Assembly: GCA_963801475.1 (NCBI GenBank) | Contig: CAWDEX010000002.1 | Location: forward strand, 372,001-436,000 | Reading direction: 5' to 3' | DNA from: DAOMFB01 sp963801475 | GTDB taxonomy: Bacteria; Acidobacteriota; Thermoanaerobaculia; UBA5066 | DNA length: 64,000 nucleotides | In this document: one piece after another, positions 33,013 to 42,015 of the stretch | How the letters are laid out: the number at the start of each line of letters is the position of its first letter | Position numbering within the stretch: the stretch's first letter is position 1 | Notes under the pieces: model-generated | Database searches by the model: none | The model's input: only the letters and a program-made list of their open reading frames with translations | What the model was told of the DNA's origin: nothing | Made by a program: the position numbers and the translations under genes

Positions 33013-33148
33013 GGCTTGATGAATCTTACGGCGTTTCGGGTGCCGCGGCCTACGCCCCCTACCTCATCGCGGCGGGAGGAGGCTGCGCGGCTGATCACGG
33101 CCGAATCAGAAGGGCCGAGGGGGGACCCGTTGCCGGATCCCCCCTCGA

Positions 33149-33510
33149 TGGTGGAGGCGGGGGGAGTCGAACCCCCGTCCGAAGTACCCGTGCGTCGAGA
33201 TTCTCCACGCTCAGCCCGGACTTATTTGTTTAGCCACCGCGTCGTCAGGTCCGGGCGACCGGGCGCGGCAGCGAACCTGGACATCTCGGATCGGCCCTTC
33301 AGGTGGCGGGGCCTCTCCCAGCCCGACTTTCGCGTCAGAAACCGGAGCGCCTCGGGCGAGCCCCCCGACTTCCGTCACGGCTCTAATTAGGCCGCGAGAG
33401 CGAGTTCGCTGTTGTTGGCAGCTAAATGTTGCCGTCGTTTTTACGAGTCAAACGGCCTGCTCGGCGTGCTCCTCGATCGCAAGATGCCCCGTCGAAACCG
33501 GTGCGCCCCC
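33149..33510 (-). ncRNA. ssrA: tmRNA
   Basis: The 5' end GGGGGCGCACCGGTTTCGACGG (from 33510) and 3' end GGGGGTTCGACTCCCCCCGC then CTCCACCA (to 33149) form the tRNA-like acceptor and T arm; the encoded CCA ends at 33149. The tag frame (33422-33387) reads AANNSELALAA and TAA. 362 bases is a normal length. It rescues stalled ribosomes. Its 3' end faces the toxin-antitoxin-rich region, the classic orientation for island insertion. Confidence 0.95.
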
Positions 33511-33520
33511 GATCGACGGT

Positions 33521-33526
33521 ATTTTA
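33521..33526 (-). promoter_or_regulatory. Probable -10 element of ssrA
   Basis: TAAAAT on the minus strand, ten bases before the tmRNA 5' end; five of six bases match TATAAT. No good -35 is found at 16-18 bases, so activation or a weak promoter is possible. Confidence 0.4.
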
Positions 33527-33578
33527 CTCCCCCGCGCTCCTTGACGATGCAGCGCGCTCTCCCGTACCGTCGGGTCCG

Positions 33579-33980
33579 GTGAAACGGGCTCTCCGGAAGA
33601 ACAGCGCGGCCGGCCCCCCCGTCCTCGTCGTCGTGACGACGGTGGGGACCGAGGAGCAGGCGCTGGACATCGCGCACGACCTCGTCAGCCGGCACCTGGC
33701 GGCCTGCGTCAACATCGTCCCCCGCATCCGCTCGGTCTTCTTCTTCAAGGGAAAGGTGAACGACGACTCGGAGTGGATGCTCTTCATCAAGTCGGCGCCG
33801 GGGAACTTCGAGACGGTGCGCGAGGCGATCCGGAAGCTGAACGCTTACGAGCTGCCCGAGATCCTCGGGCTCGACGTTTCCCACGCCGACGCCCTCTTCG
33901 CCCGGTGGGTCGTCGACTCCTCGACGCCGCGCCACCCGCCCGCGAAGCGGAAGAAGCCGGCGAAGTCGAAGCGCGCCTAG
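33579..33980 (+). CDS. cutA: CutA1-family divalent ion tolerance protein
   Basis: 133 residues from GTG at 33579; longer frames would run into ssrA. The CutA1 core is complete: VLVVVTTVGTEEQALDIAHD, then LAACVNIVPRIRSVFFFKGK and YELPEILGLDVSHAD. It forms trimers; a role in copper tolerance is reported for some members but not general. The C-terminus is Lys-rich. It converges on the MetB-type gene with a four-base overlap. Confidence 0.9.
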   Translation: MKRALRKNSAAGPPVLVVVTTVGTEEQALDIAHDLVSRHLAACVNIVPRIRSVFFFKGKVNDDSEWMLFIKSAPGNFETVREAIRKLNAYELPEILGLDVSHADALFARWVVDSSTPRHPPAKRKKPAKSKRA

Positions 33981-35155
33981 ACGGCCGAAAGCGCCCGGTC
34001 CAGGTCCGCGAGGATGTCGGCGACGTCCTCGATCCCGACGGAGACCCGGACGAGGCCCGGCGTGATGCCGCGGCGCTCCCGCTCGGCCGGCTCGACCGAG
34101 GCGTGGGTCATGGTGGCCGGGTGCGAAATGAGGCTCTCGACCCCCCCGAGCGACTCGCCGAGGGCGCAGAGCTTCACGCGGTCGAGCATCCGCCTGGCCG
34201 CCTCCTCGGAACCGAGGTCGAAGGAGATCATTCCGCCGAAGCCGGACATCTGCCGTGCCGCGAGGGCGTGGCCCGGGTGCGTCGGCAGGCCGGGATAGAG
34301 GACGCGGGAGACCTTCGGGTGCTTCACGAGGAAGGCGGCCACGGTGCGTCCGCTCGCGTCGTGGGCGCGCATCCGGATGGGCAGCGTCTTGATGCCGCGG
34401 GTGACGAGGAAGGAGTCGAAGGGGGAAAGGATGCCGCCGGCCGCGTTCTGGACGAAGCCGATCTTCGCTCCGTCCTCCGGGTCGGCGCAGACGACGGCCC
34501 CGCCGACCGAGTCGGAGTGGCCGTTCAGGTACTTCGTGGTGGAGTGGACGACGACGTCGGCGCCGAGGGCGAGCGGCTTCTGGAAGAACGGCGTGGCGAA
34601 GGTGTTGTCGACGGCGAGGTGGACCTTCGCGCCGTGCCGCGCCGAGGCCTCCCGGGCGAGCGCCGCGATCGCCGCGAGATCGGCGATCTCCATCGTCGGG
34701 TTCGTCGGCGTCTCGGCGTAGATCATCCGCGTGGCCGGCCGGATGGCGGCCTTCACGGCGGAGAGGCTCGAGGTGTCGACGTAGTCGAAGCGGATGCCGA
34801 AGTTCGCGAAGACCTTCGAGAAGACGCGGTAAGTGCCGCCGTAGGTGTCGCGGCTGACGACGACGTGGTCCCCCGCTTTCAGAAGGGCCAGCATCATCGT
34901 CGTGATGGCCGCCATGCCCGAGGCGAAGGCGTGCCCCGTCGCGCCCCCTTCGAGCGCCGCGAGGAGCTGCTCGAGGGCGAGGCGCGTCGGGTTCTTGGTC
35001 CGCGCGTACTCGTAGCCGCTCCGGGGCTTCCCGAAGGCCTCCTGGACGTACGTGGACGTCTGGAAGATCGGGACGGCGACCGCCCCCGTGATCGGCTCGG
35101 GCTCCTGCCCGGCGTGGATGCAGAGGGTGTCGAAGCCGGTCGTCTTTTCGGTCAC
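33977..35155 (-). CDS. Cystathionine gamma-synthase/lyase family enzyme
   Basis: 392 residues from GTG at 35155, overlapping the cysK stop as GTGA. A PLP enzyme of the trans-sulfuration family: Y-E-Y-A-R-T-x-N-P-T as GYEYARTKNPTRLALEQLLA, ASGMAAITTMMLALLKAGDH, DNTFATPFFQ and the PLP lysine in VVHSTTKYLNGHSD. Sequence alone does not decide between synthase (MetB) and lyase (MccB). Coupling to cysK makes a cysteine/cystathionine step likely. Confidence 0.9.
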   Translation of the reverse strand: MTEKTTGFDTLCIHAGQEPEPITGAVAVPIFQTSTYVQEAFGKPRSGYEYARTKNPTRLALEQLLAALEGGATGHAFASGMAAITTMMLALLKAGDHVVVSRDTYGGTYRVFSKVFANFGIRFDYVDTSSLSAVKAAIRPATRMIYAETPTNPTMEIADLAAIAALAREASARHGAKVHLAVDNTFATPFFQKPLALGADVVVHSTTKYLNGHSDSVGGAVVCADPEDGAKIGFVQNAAGGILSPFDSFLVTRGIKTLPIRMRAHDASGRTVAAFLVKHPKVSRVLYPGLPTHPGHALAARQMSGFGGMISFDLGSEEAARRMLDRVKLCALGESLGGVESLISHPATMTHASVEPAERERRGITPGLVRVSVGIEDVADILADLDRALSAV

Positions 35156-36099
35156 AGGATCCCCTGGCTCATGTAGCGCTCGGCGCCGTCGGGAAGGATC
35201 GTGACGACGCGTTTCCCCGGGCCGAGGCGCCGGGCGATCTTGCGGGCCGCCACGACGGCGCAGCCCGAGCTGCCCCCCGTCAGGAGCCCCTCGGTGAGGG
35301 CCAGCTCGCGGACGGCCGCGAAGGCCTCGTCGTCGGGAACGGTGATCACCTCGTCGAGGGAGTCTTTCGGAAGGATCGTGGGCCAGAACGACTGGCCGAT
35401 CCCTTCGACCCGGTGAGGGCCGGGCTTGCCCCCGGCGAAGATGGAGCCCTCCGGCTCGACGCCGACGCGGTGGAGGTTCGGGAGGCGCTCTTTCAGGAAC
35501 TGGGCGACGCCGGCGAAGGTGCCGGCCGACCCAATGCCGATGGCGATGGCGTCGATCCGCCCGTCGGCCTGCTCGAAGATCTCCGGCCCCGTCGTCTCGT
35601 AGTGGGCCTGGGGGTTCGAAGGGTTCGCGAACTGCTGCGGGACGCAGGCGCCGGGGATCTCGGCTTTGAGCTCGAAGGCCTTCCGGATGGCCCCCTCCAT
35701 CCCCTCGCTGGTCGGGGTGACGACGACCTTCCCGCCGAGCGCCGCCATCAGCTTCTGCTTCTCGATGGAGAACTTCTCGGGGACGACGAGGATGACGCGG
35801 TAGCCGCGGCGCGCGCCGACGAGGGCGAGGCCGATTCCCGTGTTGCCGGCCGTTGGCTCGATGATGGTGCCGCCCGGCTTCAGGCTGCCGTCGCGCTCGG
35901 CCGCGAGGATCATCCCGATGCCGAGGCGGTCCTTGACGGAGCCTCCGGGGTTCAGGAACTCGCACTTGGCGAGGATTTCGGCGGCTCCGGCGCCAGCGAA
36001 CCGCGTCAGGCGGACCATCGGGGTCCCGCCGATCAGATCGAGGACGGAGTCGGCCACGACGAGAGGGCGGGCCGCGCGGACGGTCATGCGGGGGGTCAC
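35152..36099 (-). CDS. cysK: Cysteine synthase / cystathionine beta-synthase family enzyme
   Basis: 315 residues. PLP lysine in NPGGSVKDRLG (Lys56), asparagine loop IEPTAGNTGIGLALV, phosphate loop GIGSAGTFAGVAQF and C-terminal GGSSGCA. It makes cysteine from O-acetylserine and sulfide, or cystathionine from serine and homocysteine. No CBS regulatory tail is present. With the downstream enzyme it could run reverse trans-sulfuration. Confidence 0.9.
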   Translation of the reverse strand: MTPRMTVRAARPLVVADSVLDLIGGTPMVRLTRFAGAGAAEILAKCEFLNPGGSVKDRLGIGMILAAERDGSLKPGGTIIEPTAGNTGIGLALVGARRGYRVILVVPEKFSIEKQKLMAALGGKVVVTPTSEGMEGAIRKAFELKAEIPGACVPQQFANPSNPQAHYETTGPEIFEQADGRIDAIAIGIGSAGTFAGVAQFLKERLPNLHRVGVEPEGSIFAGGKPGPHRVEGIGQSFWPTILPKDSLDEVITVPDDEAFAAVRELALTEGLLTGGSSGCAVVAARKIARRLGPGKRVVTILPDGAERYMSQGIL

Positions 36100-36161
36100 T
36101 CTAGCAGGAGATCGCGGCGGCCGGACACCGACCGGTCGGACGCCGCGGAGGAACGGCCGGG

Positions 36162-36200
36162 AAAAACAAGAAGCCCCGGAGCCCTCTCGGACTCCGGGGC
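36162..36200 (-). terminator. Rho-independent terminator after the zinc-ribbon gene
   Basis: On the minus strand: a nine-base stem GCCCCGGAG pairing with CTCCGGGGC (36200-36173), then TTCTTGTTTTT. It lies 14 bases past the stop at 36214 and before cysK. Confidence 0.85.
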
Positions 36201-36213
36201 CGGATGGCCGGGC

Positions 36214-36504
36214 TCAGCGCCCGCCGGTGCGGCGGTCGCGGTAGCAGTCGCGGCAGTAGACAGGCTTTCCGTTCGTCGGGTTGAACGGAACCTGCGTGGC
36301 CTTGCCGCAGGCGTCGCACGTCACGTTGTAGAGCTGGCGCGCGCCGCCGTCACCGAAGCCGCCGGTCTTCCGCTTGTCGCGGCAGACCTTGCAGCGCTTC
36401 GGCTCGTTGGAGAACCCCTTCTGAGCGTAGAACTCCTGCTCATTGGCCGAGAAGATGAAGGGGGCGCCGCAATCGACGCAGGGGATGGTTTTGTCCGTGT
36501 ACAT
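36214..36504 (-). CDS. Small zinc-ribbon protein (four Cys pairs)
   Basis: 96 residues. C-x2-C pairs are at CVDC, CKVC, CDAC and CRDC, forming two treble-clef-like ribbons: YTDKTIPCVDCGAPFIFSAN, then KRCKVCRDKRK, VTCDACGKATQVPF and GKPVYCRDCYRDRR. This is a widespread small protein type in GC-rich and environmental bacteria, probably RNA-associated or redox-linked; function unknown. It is a monocistron with its own terminator. Confidence 0.8.
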   Translation of the reverse strand: MYTDKTIPCVDCGAPFIFSANEQEFYAQKGFSNEPKRCKVCRDKRKTGGFGDGGARQLYNVTCDACGKATQVPFNPTNGKPVYCRDCYRDRRTGGR

Positions 36505-36810
36505 CAGGAAACTCCGTGGTCGCCTCTTACGACCGGGGTGAATTCGCGAACGTCCCTTTGGGAGCGTTCGCCGGTGGATTGGCTCGGGAAACTTTTACCG
36601 GCTCCGGGACTTCGGGAGGCTTCGGTGGGGCCGTTTCCCAAATGGGCCCCGGGGATATGGGAATGGGTGGAAACCTCCTCAGACAGAAATCCTCGTTCCG
36701 GCCGTTCCGGGGGTGGGACCACGGAGAAAGACGGCGTTTCCTGTATTTGACGGGAAAACCCATCAGGAAATCAAGAAAAAAACGAGGGGGGCCCGCGTCG
36801 AGAACGGGTC
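36505..36810. other. Intergenic region
   Basis: 306 bases upstream of the zinc-ribbon gene. It has a run of seven A at 36776-36782 (T on the minus strand), preceded there by a weak CCCG/CGGG stem just after the 36811 stop, a possible terminator for the dNK operon. No ORF is supported. Confidence 0.4.
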
Positions 36811-37167
36811 TCAGGACTCCCCCACCCTTACCGCGTCGACCAGCCGGTGCGTTCCGAGCTTTACCGCGGCCGCCAGAAGGGCCGGCCGGTCGACCTTCTT
36901 CAGCGCCTGCCCGGTGGCCGCGTCGGCCAGGCCGACCGCCTCGACGGCGAGCGCCGGCTCGGCGGCGAGGGCCCGAACGACCATCGAGACGACCTTTTTC
37001 GCGTTCTTCTCCCCGAGGCTGACGAGGAGCTGGCCGGCCAGGAGCGCCCGGAAGAGCGCCGGCGCCACGCGCCGTTCGTCGGGGGAAAGCTCCGCGTTGA
37101 CCGGGTCGGTCCGGAGCCCGTCCGCCTCGCGCGGGACGGGCCCCGCCGGGACCGTGAAGAGCGTCAC
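36811..37167 (-). CDS. Hypothetical protein downstream of dNK
   Basis: 118 residues, Ala/Leu/Val-rich and largely helical (RRVAPALFRALLAGQLLVSL, then KKVVSMVVRALAAEPALAVE). No family recognised. It starts two bases after the deoxynucleoside kinase stop, so it is co-translated. Confidence 0.6.
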   Translation of the reverse strand: MTLFTVPAGPVPREADGLRTDPVNAELSPDERRVAPALFRALLAGQLLVSLGEKNAKKVVSMVVRALAAEPALAVEAVGLADAATGQALKKVDRPALLAAAVKLGTHRLVDAVRVGES

Positions 37168-37169
37168 GG

Positions 37170-37832
37170 CTATTTCTTCGCGGGGCGGGGGACGTAGATC
37201 TGGGTCCCGCGGAAGGGCCGGACGATCTGGGCGATCAGGTCGTCGAGGTCGGCCTTCCGCTCGACGAAGTCGATCTCGTTCGTCTCGACGACGAGGAGGG
37301 GGCTGTCGCGGAAGTGGTAGAAGAAGTAGTTGTAAGCCTCGACGAGGCTCTTCAGGTAGTCGGGCGAGATCCCCTTCTCGAAGGTCCGCGCCCGCTTCCG
37401 GATCCGCGACAGGCAGACCTCGATCGAGGCCGTCAGGTGGATGACGAGGTCCGGGCGCGGGACCGCTCCGGAGATCGACGTATAGAGCTTGTCGTAGAGG
37501 GCGATCTCCGCGTCGTTCAGCGTGAGGTACGCGAAGATCTTGTCCTTCTGGAACGTGTAGTCGGAGATGACGAGGTTCTTGAAGAGGTCGATCTGGGCGA
37601 TCTCCTGCTGCTGCTGGTAGCGCGACAGGAGGAAGTACATCTGGGCCTGGAAGGCCGCCCCCTTCTTCCCCTCGTAGAAGTCGGCGAGGAAGGGGTTCGT
37701 GACGTCCTCGAGGATCTGCGTCCCCGAGAACCGCTTGGCGAGAAGGCCCACGAGCGACGTCTTTCCGACGCCGATCGGGCCTTCGACCGCGATGTACCGG
37801 AGCGGGAACTCCTTCGGGGTGGGGGCCGGCAC
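37170..37832 (-). CDS. Deoxynucleoside kinase
   Basis: 220 residues. Phosphorylates deoxynucleosides in the salvage pathway. P-loop GPIGVGKTS (18-26), then YFLLSRYQQQQEIAQ, ISDYTFQKDKIFAYLTLND (catalytic/substrate region), RPDLVIHLTASIEVCLSRIR and KRARTFEKGISPDYL with the lid arginines. Length and motifs match the dNK/dGK family. Substrate preference cannot be read. Confidence 0.92.
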   Translation of the reverse strand: MPAPTPKEFPLRYIAVEGPIGVGKTSLVGLLAKRFSGTQILEDVTNPFLADFYEGKKGAAFQAQMYFLLSRYQQQQEIAQIDLFKNLVISDYTFQKDKIFAYLTLNDAEIALYDKLYTSISGAVPRPDLVIHLTASIEVCLSRIRKRARTFEKGISPDYLKSLVEAYNYFFYHFRDSPLLVVETNEIDFVERKADLDDLIAQIVRPFRGTQIYVPRPAKK

Positions 37833-37933
37833 GGCGGCGAGCTTAGCGCGGAAGCGCGGCGCTCCGCGACGGTCGGCGTACGCGAATTAGCGAGGGCCGG
37901 ACGCGACCCCGCCGACCCTCGTATAGTTTTCGG

Positions 37934-39172
37934 ATGGACACGGACGAGCTGAACCGGCTGATCCGCGAACTGAACCGGGGGCAGGGGGAGCCGCGGGAAC
38001 CGGCCGCGCCGGACCTGGAGCTGGTTCGCGGTGACGAGCCGACCCTCCCCCTCGAGCGGGCCTCGATTCCTCCCGCCGGATTCGAGGAGAAGGTCTCTCC
38101 CGCCCTCGCGGCCCTCCTCTCCGAGACGGCGCGCCGGCGCGCGACCGATCTCCTCCTCGTACCCGGAACCGGGCCGGTCCTCCGGATCGACGGATCGCTC
38201 GAGAAGGCGGTCGGAGAGGCGGCTCTCTCCGCCGAGGGGGCTTTCGACCTCCTTTCGCCCTCCCTCTCGGCCGAGCGGCGCCGCCGGTACGTCGAGACGG
38301 GCGCCGTCGACTTCTCCCTGCGTATTCCCGGCCTCGGCCGCTTCCGCGTGAACCTGCACCGGACGCGCCGGGGCGCGGCGGCCGCGCTCCGCGTCCTTCC
38401 GAAGCGGATCCCGCCCCTCTCCGAGCTGGGGCTCCCGGAGATGCTCTACGACCTGACGAAGTCCGCGCGGGGCCTCCTTCTCGTCACCGGCCCGACCGGC
38501 TCCGGCAAGACGACCACCCTGGCCGCGATGGTCGACCGGATGAACCGGACGGAGAAGCGGCACATCGTGACGATCGAGGACCCGGTCGAGTACGAGCACG
38601 CCCACGCCCAGTCGATCGTCGAGCAGGTGGAGGTGGGCGTCGACGCCCCGAGCTTCGCCGCCGCGCTCGTTTCGGCGCTTCGCCAGGATCCGGACGTGAT
38701 CCTCGTGGGGGAGATGCGGGACCTCGAGACGACGCGCACCGCCGTGACCGCCGCCGAGACCGGCCACCTCGTCCTCGCGACGCTCCACACGAACGACGTG
38801 CCGCAGACGATCAACCGGGTCCTCGACCTCTTCCCCTCCGAGCAGCAGGTCCAGGTGCGGCAACAGCTCTCGCTCGCCCTTTCCGCGATCGTCTGCCAGC
38901 AACTCGTCCCGAAGAAGAACGGTACGGGGCGCGCCCTAGCCGTGGAGATCGCGGTGGCGACCGACTCCTTCCGCGCCCACATCCGGCGCGGGTCGTTCCA
39001 TCAGCTTCACCAGGAGATGACGCTCGGGAAGCGGTTCGGGATGGTGACGATGGAGGAATCGCTGGCCGCCCTCGTTCAGGCAGGGACGATCTCCGAGACG
39101 GAAGCCCGGCTTCGTTCATCGCACCCGGAACTGCTCTCCCGGGAGCGACCTCTCCCCGGCGCAGGGGAGTGA
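37934..39172 (+). CDS. pilT: PilT-like type IV pilus retraction ATPase
   Basis: 412 residues. N-terminal PAS-like domain to about 155, Walker A GPTGSGKTTT (186-195), Asp box IVTIEDPVEYEH, Walker B DPDVILVGEMRD and His box AAETGHLVLATLHTN. QLVPKKNGTGRALAVEI is PilT-like rather than PilB-like. The first 55 residues are a charged extension not typical of the family. A TATAGT hexamer ends seven bases before the ATG and no Shine-Dalgarno is visible, so the mRNA may be leaderless. Confidence 0.92.
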   Translation: MDTDELNRLIRELNRGQGEPREPAAPDLELVRGDEPTLPLERASIPPAGFEEKVSPALAALLSETARRRATDLLLVPGTGPVLRIDGSLEKAVGEAALSAEGAFDLLSPSLSAERRRRYVETGAVDFSLRIPGLGRFRVNLHRTRRGAAAALRVLPKRIPPLSELGLPEMLYDLTKSARGLLLVTGPTGSGKTTTLAAMVDRMNRTEKRHIVTIEDPVEYEHAHAQSIVEQVEVGVDAPSFAAALVSALRQDPDVILVGEMRDLETTRTAVTAAETGHLVLATLHTNDVPQTINRVLDLFPSEQQVQVRQQLSLALSAIVCQQLVPKKNGTGRALAVEIAVATDSFRAHIRRGSFHQLHQEMTLGKRFGMVTMEESLAALVQAGTISETEARLRSSHPELLSRERPLPGAGE

Positions 39173-39188
39173 CGCCGGGTTGACGCTG

Positions 39189-39440
39189 TCACCGGGACTG
39201 TCCGCTCATGGCGTAGCACGACTCCGCGTCGCCGCACCCCATGTTCTGGTTCGTGTTGTCGGGGCCCGGGACGGGCGCCGTCGCCACGACGCCGGCGGCC
39301 GACATCACCTCGTAAGGGACCTGTGCCTTCGCGTGGTGCCGGTCGAGGAGCGTGAGGGTCAGCGAGAGAAGGATGGCCAGCGAGACGCCCAAGGAGATCC
39401 GGGGTTCCTTGCGGGCGGCGGGGCGGGGCGTGTCGTTCAT
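39189..39440 (-). CDS. Small membrane-anchored or secreted hypothetical protein
   Basis: 83 residues with one hydrophobic segment (about 16-31, ISLGVSLAILLSLTLTLL). The short outer part contains two cysteines (MGCGDAESCYAM). No family recognised. Confidence 0.5.
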   Translation of the reverse strand: MNDTPRPAARKEPRISLGVSLAILLSLTLTLLDRHHAKAQVPYEVMSAAGVVATAPVPGPDNTNQNMGCGDAESCYAMSGQSR

Positions 39441-39556
39441 GGCGTCCTCCTTCGTGGCCGACCTTCCGTTCCTGATCCGGGAGAAAAGCTAGGGCGCGGA
39501 GGAGCCGCCCGTCAGAGCATCGGCGTGCGTTATCTTCGCCGGATTCATGCTCCGCA

Positions 39557-40222
39557 TCAGCGGATCAGGCCCAGATGCAGCGCCTTGGCGACGGCTTCCG
39601 ACCGGGAATGGACGTGGAGCTTGTCGTAGACGCTCCGGATGTAGTTACGGACCGTGTTGACGCTGACGCAGAGCCGGTCGGCCGCGGCCTGATAGCTGTG
39701 TCCCTCGGCGAGCAGGCCGAGGAGTTTGACCTCCTGCGGGGCGAGGCGGGTCGCTTCGGCCGGCGGCGGGGGGGTCTTCCGGAAGAGCTCCACGACCTTG
39801 CGTGCGATCTCCGGCGACATCGGCGACCCTCCCCCCTTCGACTCCCGGAGCGCCTCCAGGAGCCGCGCCGGCGGCGTCGCCTTCAGAAGGTAGCCGCTCG
39901 CGCCGTTGCAGATCGACTCGAAGATCCGCTCGCGCTCGGCGTGGATCGTCAGCATCAGGACCTCGAGGGACGGGTGCCGCTCGCGAACGACCCGGACGCC
40001 GGCGGTGCCGGAGATCCCCGGCAGCTGGATGTCCATGAGAAGGACGTCGGGCAGCTCCCGGGGGAGCCCCTCGAGCGCATCCTCCACGGAGGCCCAGGCG
40101 CCGACGCAGCGGAACCCGGCGCTCCCGTCCACGAGGACGCGCAGCCCCTCGCGGATCGCGTCGTCGTCCTCGACCAGGCCGACGAGGACGGTGCCGGCCG
40201 GATCGGGCCCCGGCGCCGTCAT
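39557..40222 (-). CDS. NarL/LuxR-type response regulator
   Basis: 221 residues. Receiver domain 12-130 with acidic pair EDD (18-20), phospho-acceptor Asp64 in LLMDIQLPGI and a conserved Lys. C-terminal LuxR helix-turn-helix RLAPQEVKLLGLLAEGHSYQ then ADRLCVSVNTVRNYI. The start overlaps the sensor kinase stop as ATGA. Target genes are not visible. Confidence 0.93.
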   Translation of the reverse strand: MTAPGPDPAGTVLVGLVEDDDAIREGLRVLVDGSAGFRCVGAWASVEDALEGLPRELPDVLLMDIQLPGISGTAGVRVVRERHPSLEVLMLTIHAERERIFESICNGASGYLLKATPPARLLEALRESKGGGSPMSPEIARKVVELFRKTPPPPAEATRLAPQEVKLLGLLAEGHSYQAAADRLCVSVNTVRNYIRSVYDKLHVHSRSEAVAKALHLGLIR

Positions 40223-41070
40223 CCGCTCTTCCCCCGGAGCGGGAGGACGAGGAGCAGCCGCGTCCCCTTGTCGGTGGCCGGGGCGATGGTCAGTTCCCCC
40301 CCCTTTCGCATGGCGCGCGCCTGCATGCTCAGGAGCCCGCGACCGCGATGGAGGCTGGACTTGAGATCGTGCGCCGGCGCGACCTCGATTCCCTTTCCGT
40401 CGTCGGCCACCTCGAGGACGACCCGGTCAGCCTCGAGGGCCAGCTTCAGGGCGGCGGTCTTCGCGCCGGAATGCCGGGCGATGTTGGTGACGGCCTCCTT
40501 GAAGATGAGGAAGAGCTCCCGCCGGATCTCCGGGGCGAGCCAAGCCCCCGGCTCGGCCGGGGCGTCGAAGATCCAGGCGATCCCCTTTCCGTCGAGGACA
40601 TCGGACGCGAAGCTCCGCATCCGCGCCACGATATGCCGGAGGTCATCCTGCTTCGAGTCGATCGACCAGATCGCGTCGCTCACCGAGCCGACGAGGGCGC
40701 GCGTCGTCTCCGCGATCTCCGAAAGCAGCGTGGCGGCTTCCCCCTCGCCCACCTTCTGCCGTGCGACCTCGGCGAGAATCGCGATCCGCGTCAGGCTCGA
40801 GCCGATGTCGTCGTGAAGGTCCTCCGCGATCCGCGTACGGACGCGCTCGATCTCGAGGGCGTGACGAAGGCGGTATCGAAATGCCATCCAGACGGCGGCC
40901 GCAACGACGGCCGCGACGCCGGCCCCCGCGAGGGCCAGTAACCATCCGCTTTGCCAGAATGGCGAAGGGATCGCGACCCCCCCGGTCTCCGGGGCCGCGC
41001 TCCCGGCCTCGCCCGCCACCGCAAGCAGGACGAGCACGACCCCCGCCCATCGGGCGCGACTCCGTCTCAC
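40219..41070 (-). CDS. Sensor histidine kinase (HisKA_3 type)
   Basis: 283 residues. Signal-like segment 1-24, short periplasmic part, membrane helix about 43-64, then the dimerisation/phospho-acceptor helix RTRIAEDLHDDIGSSLTRIA (His86) and the ATPase domain with HSGAKTAALKLALEADRVVL, DDGKGI and GRGLLSMQARA. It has almost no sensing domain, so it may sense through the membrane or a partner. Partner regulator is directly downstream. Confidence 0.92.
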   Translation of the reverse strand: MRRSRARWAGVVLVLLAVAGEAGSAAPETGGVAIPSPFWQSGWLLALAGAGVAAVVAAAVWMAFRYRLRHALEIERVRTRIAEDLHDDIGSSLTRIAILAEVARQKVGEGEAATLLSEIAETTRALVGSVSDAIWSIDSKQDDLRHIVARMRSFASDVLDGKGIAWIFDAPAEPGAWLAPEIRRELFLIFKEAVTNIARHSGAKTAALKLALEADRVVLEVADDGKGIEVAPAHDLKSSLHRGRGLLSMQARAMRKGGELTIAPATDKGTRLLLVLPLRGKSG

Positions 41071-41091
41071 TCCGGAATTATGGGCCCGGCG

Positions 41092-42015
41092 TCACCGACC
41101 GCGCAGCAGGACGTCCGCGGCGCCGCAGGCGAAGAAGACGATCGAGAGCCAGCCGTTCGCGGTGAAGAAGGCCGCGTCGACCCGGGAGAGGTCCCCCGGC
41201 TTCACGATGGCGTGCTGCCGGACGAGGAACGCGCCCGAGAGGACCACCCCGAGGCCGAAGAGAATCCCGCCCCCCGCGAGGACGAACGCGCCGTAGAGAC
41301 AGACCAGGGCCGCCGCGTGGAAGAGGGCCGACACGAGGAGCGCCCGGCGGTTTCCGACGCGGGCCGGCAGCGACTTCAGCCCCTGCTCCCGGTCGAACGC
41401 CTCGTCCTGCAGGCTGTAGATGACGTCGAAGCCTGCCACCCAGAAGACGACCGCGACCGAGAGAACCACCGGGAGAAGAGCGAACTCTCCCGTCACGGCG
41501 ATCCAGGCGCCGACGGGGGCGATGCCGAGCGAGAGGCCAAGGACGAGATGCGAGAGGGCCGTGAACCGCTTCGTCAGCGAGTAGCCGAGGACGACCGCGA
41601 GGGCGACGGGCGACAGGATCAGGCAGAGACGGTTCAGCTGCGCGGCCGCGAAGACGAAGAGCGCCGCCGACGCCACGCAGAAGAGGATCGCGAAGCGGAC
41701 CGAGAGGACCCCCGACGGAAGCTCGCGCGAGGCGGTCCGGGGGTTTCGCGCGTCGAGGTCGCGGTCGGCGATCCGGTTGAACGACATCGCGGCCGACCGC
41801 GCCCCCACCATCGCCACCAGGATCCAGGCGAGCGTGGCGAGCGGCGGCACGCCCCCCGCCGCAAGGACCGCCGCGAGGAGGGCGAACGGCATCGCGAAGA
41901 CCGTGTGCGCGAAGCGGATCATCGAGAGGGTCGCCGCTAGAGCGTGGGGTGTCGGCTTCGCTTCTGCCGGGGGTGGGTGCGGCTTCGGCGTTGCCTCTGT
42001 CGAAGGCGCGCTCAC
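41092..42015 (-). CDS. ubiA: UbiA-type prenyltransferase (MqnP/UbiA)
   Basis: 307 residues from GTG at 42015, overlapping the ubiX stop as GTGA. A polytopic membrane enzyme attaching a polyprenyl chain to an aromatic ring in quinone synthesis. The two Asp motifs are NRIADRDLDARNPRTASREL and DVIYSLQDEAFDREQGLKSL. The pairing with ubiX suggests menaquinone synthesis by the futalosine route or ubiquinone; the sequence does not decide. Confidence 0.92.
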   Translation of the reverse strand: MSAPSTEATPKPHPPPAEAKPTPHALAATLSMIRFAHTVFAMPFALLAAVLAAGGVPPLATLAWILVAMVGARSAAMSFNRIADRDLDARNPRTASRELPSGVLSVRFAILFCVASAALFVFAAAQLNRLCLILSPVALAVVLGYSLTKRFTALSHLVLGLSLGIAPVGAWIAVTGEFALLPVVLSVAVVFWVAGFDVIYSLQDEAFDREQGLKSLPARVGNRRALLVSALFHAAALVCLYGAFVLAGGGILFGLGVVLSGAFLVRQHAIVKPGDLSRVDAAFFTANGWLSIVFFACGAADVLLRGR

